Source: Phoenix dactylifera (Eukaryota; Streptophyta; Magnoliopsida; Arecales; Arecaceae). From it: 64,000 bases of DNA. The translations under genes were made by a program, and so were the position numbers. The first letter of the stretch is position 1. Every line of letters begins with the position of its first letter. Positions 49,504 to 61,500 of this stretch are shown one piece after another. Location: contig NW_024068247.1 in the NCBI RefSeq assembly GCF_009389715.1, positions 122,047 through 186,046 of the forward strand, given 5' to 3'. Below the pieces are notes generated by a model. That model did not search any database and was not told the DNA's origin. It saw only the letters and a program-made list of their open reading frames with translations.

Positions 49504-52500
49504 ATGCTGCGTCCGGCCCTGGTTCTGGGCTTGTTCTTGGCGTGGGTGTTTCTTGAATCCCAACAGCATCCCGTGATCGCTGGAGGTCAGTTCTTATTGC
49601 TCCTTCCCTTTCTTTATCTCTATACCTTTTTCTATCCCCTTTCTTAGTTAGAATGGACTTTTGTGCTGGTTTGAGCTTATTTTCTGGTGGGAATATGTGA
49701 ATCTGGAAGTGGATTCTTGTTTGAACTATTGGGTGGTGCTCGTTTGTTGTTTTTGTTCTCATTATCTTACAGTGTGGGGGGTTGCCTTTTGTGTTTTTGC
49801 CGCTTTTTGAATGGAATCATTTGTGTTGCCTTCTTTTTATTTTGTGATATAATTCTTTCTTTCTTTCTTTTATTTCTTTTGCTTTGTTGTGAGTGGTGAA
49901 TCAAGGAATGGGCTTTTTTCTTGGTTTATATGCTAAAAAAGCTATTTTGACAAATATGTTCTTCTAATTTTAAAACTGCATTTGAGTTTTTTTTTGTTTT
50001 TGTAAATTAACGGGCATTGTTATGCTTTTATGTTATGTCAGTAGGGGAACCAAGGGATTCTGTTAGCCACATTGTGTTAGACAATAAGCCTAAAGCAACA
50101 AATTATAAATGGGATCATGTCAATATGTGAATGTGTGGACAATCGATATTGTTATATATGCTTTGGGATTTTGATGTTGCAGGACATAGCATCTTGATAA
50201 AGTTAACTGATAGCTTGATTTTTAAATGATTTGGCGAGGTTTGGGATATTAAAGCACTGTAAAAAGCTATAAGGCTCAGAGGTCTCTAGATGAGATAAAT
50301 AGTTTCTATTCCGACCTTTGGGGAACTCTCTTTTAGGTTGTGCTTTACTAAAACCTTGGGCAGATAATAACTTTTTCTAAAACTACAGGGTTATTGAGAT
50401 TTGATCTTGGATATATAACGAAAAAGCGAAAGCTACTCGTGAGAGATTTTACTTTTTTTTTTTTTCCAGAAGTTTTGGAAATCGTTTTTAGAAAATAAAA
50501 AAAAGAGAAAAACTTGGTAACTGAACAAGTTTCTAGCTTCGCTTTTCGTGCTTGCAGATTTGAAAACCAAAACCCGGGAACTGGCAATGCTGCTAAAGAG
50601 GCTCTGGGCTTTCTATGTTGCAACATGATAATATATAGTCCCAACTGTCACGTGCCAAATATTCCTTTACGGGAATTGGCCCTCCTATGAACTATCCAAT
50701 GGTTGCTCATGGATTTGGAAGGCCATGATTGCTTATAAATTTATTTTTGTGCTTGGGTAACAGTCAAACCATTTATGTGCTTGAAGATCCCTGGATTAAC
50801 TTTTTGTCTATCTCCAGACTGCCCACCATGATCAATATGGATCTTTTAGTTGAGAATTTGATTGCCAACCATTGCTTTTTCCGTCATGTAACTGGAGCTT
50901 TACCCTCAAAACTACTACTCTCCCATCCAAGGTATGCGGAACCGACCGAATCGACGTACCGGTGAACACCGGTACCGGTTAACCGATATCGAACCGGTTC
51001 CGCTTAAAAAAAAAAAAAAAAAAAAACGCGCGGACGCGCGGGTCCGCGTTCGGCCATAGAGTGGCAATAAATGCCACTCTGTGGCATTAAAAAAGGGGCT
51101 CGTTGCCCCGCGCGCGCGATTTCCTATGCGTAGTCTGCAGTTCGCACCACGTGGAACGCGTGCAGGCGCGAGTCGGGGATGCGTTTCCCCACTCGTGCTC
51201 GCGCCCACGCGGGGCCTCTCTCCTTTTTTTCCCCCTTCTCCTATTCTTCTTTCCGACCCTTCTCCTCCTCTCCTTCCCGACCCTTCTCCTCCTCTCCTTT
51301 CTTTTCCTCTCTCCTCTTCTCTTCTCCTCTCTTTTCCCCTTCTCCCGCGAGCAAAGAAGGGGCCGGAACCGCACCGGAGAACGGACGATCCTCGTCGGCC
51401 CGAGAGAGGAGGTAAGCTTCTTCTTGTTCTCCTCTCTCTCTTCCTCTTGTTTCTTCTCTTCTTTCCTCTTCTTCCTCTTTTTCTTCCTCGGTGCCGGTAC
51501 CGGTGCGAACCGGTCCGCACAGGTACCAGGCTTGAACTAGTGCGAACCGCACCGGTTCGCACCGGGTACTGGCAAGGAGCCGTTCGGTTCCATCCTCTTT
51601 GGGGTCGGAACCGAATTCTGTGGCTGTATCGTACCGATGCTGGTTGGCACCGGTATGGTATAGGTTGAACCGGTCGGTTCCGACCGGTTCAGCAGACCTT
51701 GCTCCCACCCAACATGTTTCACAATATAAGCTTGGTGCTTGGCTTTGTTCAAGCTTGGTTTGAAATTAATTTCTAGCCCAAATTTTGAGAGCAAATTTGA
51801 TTTGCTTATTATTTAATCGAGTCTAATTCGAGCTTCATTTCAAATCAAGCTGAAGATGGGCCTAGTTGATCAGCTCGATAGTGTTAAATTGAGCCGAGGT
51901 CAAATAGCCAAAGTCAATTTTAGCTTGTATGAGGCTTAATCTAAGCTCAACTCAAGCTTGAACGGAAGCTTTGTTGAATCTTGAGTTAACATTTAATTGA
52001 TTCAAACAATTAAATTTACATAACATTCAAACATAAATCTAGAAAACTTATTATTAAATATAATCTGAAATGTATTATCAGACTCTAAAACAATTTAACA
52101 AGCCATCAATCAAGCTTTTATATGATCGTATATATATATTATATATATGATAGTGTTATATCTTTGTAATATTTTCAGGCCTTACAAAGCCAAGCCTGAT
52201 TGAGCTGGGCTAATTTCAGGCTTGGTTTGAAATTAATTCTCAAGCCTGTAAACCAGATTCAAGCTTAGTTTAAATAATTCCGAACAAGCTTGATTTGAGA
52301 TTATTTGATGCCAAGTTCGAGCCGGGCTTGAATTCTTCAGATGAATCGACATCCTCGCACAATATACTCACTATACTTTTTTGCTATGCTTCTCGACCAT
52401 AAGTATTATGTTGGGGCCCTAATCAACAAAGATGTATTGCTATTCATGAGGTCAGCAAGTTTGCCAGTTCTGACTCCTTTGAACAGTGTGGTGGTCAATT

Positions 52501-55500
52501 TTGGCCGTGGAGGATCAGATCCCATTAGATAGGGCGACTCTATTTCTATGGAAACTCTTCTAGGACATGCTCCATGGCTAAGAATTCCTTCATCGAATAG
52601 GTTTGTCTGAACTTGTCAGGAGTAGGTGCACCGGCATTGTTTTTTTAAATTTGGTCTCTCTTCTGCAACTCCTTCCACTGAGCTTACAGTCTCCTTATTT
52701 GCCCTCTTGCTAGGAACTCCCTATCCAGCTAGCTACTAGTACAGCCTCAGCACAGTCCATCCTTTCATATCACTGCAACCAGGATGTCTTTGATCACAAT
52801 CCAGCGGTTCCCAACTTTGTCATCCATTCTGCTCTCTTAAAGGCCAAATAATATCAGCTATTGATCTTGAAATTAGTCAATTTAGGCAATTGGGCTACTT
52901 TCTCTTCCAACCTCTTTCATAACCCCCATACATCATCCTTCAGTTATTGGGTTCGCCCACCATCTTGCTGGATGAAGCTTAACTTTGATGGCTCCCTAAA
53001 ATCTAATGGTATTGGTGGCGCTGGTATTGTTCTATGTGAAGCAGTGGGACACCTCTTGGTAGTTGTCATCATTCATTTGTCAGATCACTTTGTAATCATG
53101 ATGGAACTGCATGGTGTTTGGAAATGTTTGAGAGTACTCCCTTTGCTAAAGAACTATTAAGGTAATTTGGATTGAAAGGGATATCCGAAACCATTGGTCT
53201 CCACTAGATACAACTCAAGGTCCTATCATTCGTGCTTGCTGGATTTGAAGGGATGCCCTTTTGTCGCGCCTTCTATTAAAGATCTCCCACGTTTTCTGTG
53301 AGGGTAACCGCGTTGCTCGCTGGCAATTTTTTGGCACTAAGAATCCTAGAAAGGCCATTTGGTTCAGAGCTTTCCCACAGAAATGTTGATGCTTTGGATG
53401 CTAGAGGAATTGGGTTTGAGTCGGTTTAGTTTTTCTCCTTCTTGTTGGGGACCTAGCCTCCTTTCTCTTACTAGTTGTTGAAGATCTAGCCTCCTTTTTC
53501 TTACCGAAAAGAAAATAAAAGAAAACTAGGCATTGAAACTAGTTTCCAGTGAGTAAAACCTTTTAAAGCATGTAGTCACGGCATGAAGAAAAAAGAGGCC
53601 AATATTTCCTTAATGGATGTTCTTCATCAATTATCACCTTGAGAGTTTCTCTTAAGAGAATTTTAAAGGATAAAGATCGAGTGCCTATTATATTCCAACC
53701 AAATTGCTACAATCCCATTCATTATCATTTTTTTGGTGCTCTGTACTGCAGAATTTTATCAAACTATGCATCATTGGATTTTTGAAAACCAGTCCCACAT
53801 TGGCTAGGTCTAGGACCTTGAACCTTCTTAAGCTTTTGGTGGACATTAACAAAGTGTGAGAGTTAGCTGTCCCATTTAACAAGCCAGTCCCTCCACCCTA
53901 TCATCTATCCTAGACCACAAGTCAAGGTTTGTTGTCTTGGTACCGACTCTCATACTGGTATCATGCTGATCAAGTGTTCGGCATGCTCGATATGGAGGTC
54001 AATTTGGGGTACGGAGACTCGGTATGCCTCCCCTACCGAGTCTTAGTTCGGTACTGGTACAATAAAGTACGCCCAATATGGGCCGATAGGCATTTGTACG
54101 GTAAACCTTGCCGCAAGTTGCCCCTCTATAGGCTCTACATCTGCCAGGTCTGGGACCTTGGTTTGTCTCATATACTCATGGGTCCCTTCAGTTATTAGCT
54201 CATGCTTTTTGGTTGGCTATAACATGCTTATCTTATGCTTCAAAGTGCTAGCAAGCTTGCTCTTATTTTGCAGTCTTTTTCTAAACCTTAAGACTGTCAT
54301 AGTCACTCAAAAATAGGAATCTAAAATTGTCTTGCTAGATGTAGCATCTCCAAATACAGTTCATTACTTCAAGTATGGAAACTTTACTTTCAAAATTTTG
54401 ATTATTTCATATATTTATATATACTAGTCTTGTCTGTGCTGAAAAATTTCATAGTTTTGTATCCTTGAAGTTCTTTGCTTTGAGTGCTGCATATTTGCTT
54501 GTTTGTTTCTGTTATGCTTTTTCACTAGTCATTGTTCTATTTTCTGTTTCTTTTATGAAATGTGTGGTCGTAACTACATGAGTTTTTGTTTAAGAATATC
54601 ATACTTCACATCGGTGGCTTCGCCAGCCTTATTTTAGGTCGTTATAGATATTTGATTCTGTCTGGAGGAACCAAATTCTATTGTTTGAATGACCTTTTTC
54701 AGCCTTGTATACAAAAGCTCTACCTAGCTAGCTAGCCTTTGTACTAGCTCACACTAGTTTTCCACATATTTTCATACTGTGTTGGACTCTAACACCCCGT
54801 TGATGTATTTTCTCCATAAAAGGCTTGATGATTTTGTTGTTAGTATTATTCTATAATTAGATCCTTCATCTAAGTGCCATTATGATTCAGTTAAGTTCTG
54901 TACCTGTATTTAACAGAAAGGTGTTAATTTATGATGTTTTTTTATTCATTCATGCAGATTGTCCCTTGGATTTTAGTTGGGCAAACTTTACATTGGCAGC
55001 TTCTGCTTGTTCAAATCAAGATGAGCGAGGAAAATGCTGCCGATATATTAATGCGTTTGTCGCAATTTCCGTTGCTCATTATGCAAATTCAACAGGAAAA
55101 TTGGGAGTTCCTTTAGCATTTTCTGATATCTGCCTTACCTCTGTGTCTGAAACATTCAAGTTATATGGAATTCCAGCTAGTGCAACTGCAGTTTGTGGAT
55201 TGGGACCCAAAATTCGAGTTTCTTATCAGTGTGAGGGGAGAGGAACTGTCTTGGAAATGATGCAGTCTCCTAAATTTACTGATGTCATTGCAAACTGCAA
55301 GGTGCCATTTTCATTGGACAGCAGTTGCAAGAGGTGCTTAAATTATGGCATCATATACCTTCACAATCTTATAGGAGCAGATGATAATGTCACATTAAGT
55401 GTCTGTCGCAATGCAGTGTTTGTTGCACTTGCAAACCAAGGCGACAACTTGGTAGCTGTTGACATGGCTAGTTGCTTCTTTGGTGTTCAGGGGCTTAGCA

Positions 55501-58500
55501 TTCTTCCAGGTTTGATATTTGGAGAATTGGTTGCTTTTCTTCGACTAAAATAACCCCTTAATATAATTATTTGTCAATGTCTTATGATTTCTTAAGTACA
55601 TAGCTCATGCTAGAGATGATGAGATGCCACATTTGACCTTTAATCTAATAAGAAGATGTAAAATAGTTAGGACCAGATGGTCGCAGAATAATTTATTAGG
55701 AAAATATGTAAGCAATTCTGGAAAATGGAATTGATACTTATAGTAACCTTCTAATTCCATTTTTATAATATCACTGTTTTGACTTAAATGGTTCAAGAAG
55801 CTATAATATGGGTGCTCCTGTTTTGCTCCTAAAGTATCAGATCATATAATATTTTTTTGACTTCGAAATATTTGAATTCTTTAGAAATGGAGAGAACAGC
55901 AACATCTTTTAATGCTCATTATTACATAATATTTGTTTGTATGTTAAAAAATTCAAGCATAAATCCCTTTTTTGTCAAAGAAATGCGAACTTCTTTGTGA
56001 AAAAATCCCTACTGGAGGAGGGAATGAAAATATTTAGAGTTCCACAATACACTTGTTTATGTACTGATTTATTGTTATTTCTAATGTTTTAAGTGTCTCC
56101 AGTCAATTTTTAAGATATAACACATGAAATGCAATTTTGTTGAAAATAGAAGTTAAAATAATGGCTTGGTTCAATTTGATGGCTATGAGATATTAGGCTG
56201 TAATCGTTTAATATTATGTTGGAGTCATTCAACTTATCTTAGATCTACCTTACAGTATATTGCAGACATAATGCAAAGAAAAGTTGTAGTGTGCTTTAGA
56301 GTGATGACCACGATATATAATAGTATATTAATTTTTATCTTGGATCTATTACATTGAAGCAAGGAGAGGAGTATGAAGACATGCAATAGAACTAAAACAC
56401 AGTTGATGAAGACGAGAGGTGCTTTTTACTTATTACCTGACCTACATGTGCTTGTGAGACTGAATAAACAAAAAATCTTGTATGACAACATTGTGGTCTG
56501 CAGTGTTTTATAAGCATGATAGCTTTGACAATAGAAGGCGTATATGCGGTAAAACTATGATTATAAGGTCATAACATTACACTGGAGGGGGTGTGGGAGT
56601 TGAAACAATTGAGGGCAGTGAGGTGAGAGTTGACTGAGATGGTAACAATACATGCATGGAAGTTTTGTGAAGGTCCCAGTTAGGAAGGGGCCTTAAATAT
56701 GTGTCAAAGGGATAGCAAAAGGGAAAAGAAGACTCATGACATCGCAGATGGAAGTTGTTAAAATTGATTTTAAGAGACAACAACAATTGTTGTAGCTTGG
56801 GTGGTGGTGGTAGGGATGGATCATATTTTCAACCCAATGTAGTTGGAATAAGGCTTGATGGTCATGACTATGATTATAGGTTACCCAATTCCCTTTCATA
56901 ATGGTTAAAGATAAATAATTCCAGACCTATAGAATAAAGGTTATGTACATAGTACGTCAAAACATTTGAAAAGTATTAGGAGTCGATCTGAATCCATACT
57001 TCTGTGGAGACTTTCAGAAAAAGATATCATTTACCATGCTTCCAAAACGTTTTACATGTGCTACCAGTCCATTATTCCTGGGGGCATGCCAGTGTTGTAG
57101 AATTAGATCATTATATACTTTCAATTTCTATTCGTGGGTTCAACACAAGGCCTTATAACTCAAAACTATTGAATATATTGGTTGTGTACTAATTGGGTGC
57201 TTTCTGCATTTTCACACATCCTACTATTTTTTCTTTGTATGACTTTGTCCTCTTCTCTAAAATTGTTATTGGTGAATGTTGCAGGGTCATCTTCCCAATC
57301 ATTCACCCCCACAACTTCTCCAAGTTCTGATTCTTCTCAAGCTCCCAATCAGCACCTTATTGGCATACCTGTCAAGAAACATCAGCAAGCCTATCGGCTC
57401 ACATTGATTACAGGAATTGGAATTGGGGTTATAGCAGTGGCGATTCTACTGCTGCTAATTTTAGTACTACTTATTCGCAAACAAAGTAAGGAACTAAGGA
57501 GTGCAGACGATCGTAATGAGACATCATGGAATGCCTTCCCTCCTACGCACGTCCGAAGAAGTCAGGAAGGTATAATATTTTACCTCTTTTCTTTGCATAC
57601 TAGTAAATCATCTATAATCAAAATTGTGCTTCATCTATGTGTCAAAGACATCGATAGATGTACTCTGTTAGTTGAAGATGGAAAAAAAATATCATGCAGA
57701 TGCATATAGAATAGCAGAATAATAAGAAATAAAATGATTAGGTTCTTGAAAAGAAAATAAATGGTAAAATTTGCCTGATTTTATGATGTTGACAACCTGT
57801 AGAAAATTGTGCTTCATGTTTGTTGTTTGGCTATGGCCAAGGTTTTGAATTTCAGCTAAAATTGACCTTCTTGGCTGAAGCCAATCCAAAATCTGACTGA
57901 AATTTATGGTTTCAATCAGTTTCAGGGATTTTTGACGGATTAGACTGGTTTTGGCAGTTTTGGCAGTTTTGGTTGGTTTCAGCCATTTTTGGCTGGAACC
58001 AACTGAAACTACTATTATTTTTTTTTAAATTTAAGGTTAATAAGTAAATATGTTTATGTTCATGAAATTTATAAATATTATTCAATGACATGTATCTTAG
58101 CTGTGCTATTTTATCTAAAGTTTTTTATTCATTTAATATGGTGGGTTAGTTGAAGTTTAATCCATCAAGGAATCAACACATTTATGTGATGTGTGTCTTT
58201 AAGCTATAGGCAACATTTCAACATGAAAAGATGCATGTGCATGTCTGTTTTGAAAGCCAGTTTTTTTGGAAGATAAGGATCTTTTGTAAGTTCTTTGAAT
58301 TCTGGGGCATATCTGGGACTAGTGGCATCACCTTAATGCCGGCCACTTTTCTTCTTTTGATTGTGGCACAGAATATGTATCTATAATTCGTTTCATACTC
58401 TTTTCTACTTGAGTTAGCTTATGCTTGATTATTCAATATTTAGATATTGATACTTTAATAAGTACGTTCTTTTGACATGTTTAATGCATTAAGCTTCAAT

Positions 58501-61500
58501 AACTTCAGTTTCAGTATAAAACCCAAGCTACAAAGACCATGGTTTTAGATATCTCAAGACAATAAAATGATGTAGAATAACTTTAATTTTTCTCGTTTTT
58601 TATATTATTAGAATTTATGTTGACCTCTTTTGGCTGAAACCCCGAAACTTGGAGTGAAACTGCCGAAAGAGCTGAAACTGTTGAAAATGTATGTTTAAAA
58701 TGAGATTTTAAAAACTTGTCTATGATCCTTGGCTTATCAGGGTTTTGTTTTGTCCAAGTAATCCCTAAGATCATTTTGGCATGTGATGAAACCAAAAATG
58801 TTCACTGGGGTAAAAGGAGGAACATCAACTTTTGCTTTCTATGCAAGATGATTGCTGATCATATTTGGCAATGGCTTTAGTGATTTTGGTGATTTACAGT
58901 ATCCAGTGGCTGCTTTGATGCCTCAGTAGGCCAATATGCTTGATTTGAGGGCTTGAGTAACTGCTTATGGGGACCTTCTTCTAGCCACCTTTTGATTCTA
59001 TGAATAATCAATTTTACATTGATCATTCTCCAGGTCCATCACCTGTTTTCCAAAGGTTCAACTACAGTGAAATAAAGAAGGCAACCGAGAATTTCAGCAC
59101 TGTCATTGGTAAAAGGTGGTTTTGGCACTGTTTATAAGGCTAAATTTAGTGACGGTTCTGTAGTTGCTGTGAAACGGATGAACAAAGTTTCAAAGCAAGG
59201 TGAGGATGAATTTTCCCGAGAAATGGAGCTTCTTTCTAGACTGCACCATCGCCATCTTGTTGCCCTGAAAGGGTTTTGTGTTGAGAGGAATGAGAGGTAG
59301 TGGTTCTCCTTTTCATCACTTCTCAACACTTTCTTTCATAAGATATCTATGTTATTGCCATTTGATGCTTATTTCCCTTGGATCACCATTTGCAGGTTTC
59401 TGGTGTATGAATACATGGAAAATGGAAGCCTAAAGGATCATCTTCATTGTAATCCTTCCATCAGTTTCCTGTTGCCCTTCTGAGTTTTTTTTCCTTTTTT
59501 TTAAGAAAATTAATAATTCCTTTTGGCCTATGCAGCACCAAAGAGAAATCCACTGAGCTGGAAGACCAGAGTACAAATTGCCATTGATGTAGCCAATGCT
59601 CTGGTAAAGCTTATTACTGGCATAACCAAAGGAAAAAAATAGAAAATTCTATAATATCTTTTGGGGGTTGGATCATATATCATGCTGCATCCTATCCAAA
59701 GCATTCAGCTCATTGAACAGTCTCTTTAATTCCTTTTCATTACTTCAATCCAAGTCTAGTTTGTCTCCTCAATACTCTTCGACATGTCAACCTGAATCCA
59801 TGACCTCTTGACAGAGCTGGCCTCTAGCCTACATTGCATACGGAGTGATCATCCCAATTTATTTTCTTTTGTTCATTCATGCTACTCGGAAGGTTCATGT
59901 ATTGTAGTAAATAATATCGTTTTCTGTTATAGATCTAGCATCTGCCTCTAAATACTCATGTCATCGATATCAGTTTTACGCTCATGTATCTGATTTCATG
60001 CCCAACATGTTGATACCTACACTAAAATGGTCATGCTGATACCTATTACTAGAATGGTCCTATCAGAGTCTCAGATGGAAGGAGAGTAGATTGGTTTAGC
60101 TGAATAGTAACCAATAACTGCTTCAAATTTCTGAGGCCTCTCTTTGTTCCATTCATTCCACCTGTTTGATACTTGCAACATCTATTTCTTTCTCAAGCTT
60201 TTGTACAGGGCGACTGACATTTTGGAAATGATTAGCATAATTAACATTGTGGTCCTTTTCATAATCTCAATGATGTTTCACTGCTTTCCCTTTTTCTGAA
60301 AGTGATTTCTGAGTTTATTGTAGAATTCTGTTCTACAATTTGATTTTGTATTCAATTTTATCCTTCCTATTTTTTACAATTAAACTGAACTTTTGAAAAT
60401 GATTAACATACTTAGATTTGATAGTCTTGTTATAATCTCAATCAAGTTTCCTTTCATATATTTTTGTCCTGAAAGGGATTTCTGAATTTATGGTAGAATT
60501 TTGTTTAAAAATTTCATTTTTTTGTTCACTCCTATCATATCCATGACAAATTTACAAAGTCTGAAAGGTGGCGGTCTCCATTCTCTGCTTTTCAGTTAAG
60601 ATCCATCTCATGGCGCTCATGGCATGCTTTTTTAGTTGTATCATGTTGCACACTTGATCTAATATTCTTCCTTATTCTGCACCAAAGAAGGTCTCAATCT
60701 ATTGTAAAATATGTCTCTCATGTGAAAGAAATATCATGCGCGTGCTCCTTTTTTTCAATCTCCATTTGCTTCTCGAAGTTGGAAAAATGCCTAAATAGTT
60801 GAATTTTGTTATATTTTCTTTCTAAATCTTCCAACTTATCTTAATCTGTGTTCGGCTATCCTATGCGATGTCTTAATTGCTTAGCTTGTAAGCTTCATCC
60901 TATAGTTTCTTTGTTGCTTAACATATGTCCATTTATATGGAATGATATGCTTATGCTTGTCTGGATTCTCTAGAACTCTAAGATACCATTGAAATGACAC
61001 TAACTAAAGTAGAGAGGGAGATAGGCGAAAAAGAAAATATTGGGTACAGGAATGTTGGTGCAGGTTTGTGGTCCTTTTCTTCAATCACCCAACCAACTTT
61101 AGAAGTTGAATAGGTATACCGCCACCTTTAATGTGTAACTGTTATATCTAGAATGATTCTTGTGGTCCGATCATATTAGATTTGACAAGGCTTCGGAAGT
61201 GCCTGGGAACAAAACTTGCCATTATGGTTTGGGATATGAGTGGGGTCTGTCTTTATCATTTAGTCCCAAGAGGTTTCCCTAATTCAGTGAGGGAACATGC
61301 TCTTACGAATATCGAAGCCAGAATTTAAGAAGGCAAATACTAGTTACATTTCAGAATTATAGGGAAGGGATTGCCTCTAAATAGGACTGCTGGTATCTTG
61401 TAGGAGCCTTTAGTGGTAATCAGTGCTTAAATTTAGGACTGCTGGTATCTTGTAGGAGCCTTTAGTGGTAATCAGTGCTTAAATTTTGAATTAATTTTTG

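Noticed and set aside
50915..51708. ORFs of 145-215 aa on both strands
   Set aside because: The same low-complexity tract in copy D; open on both strands and bounded by the transposon ends.
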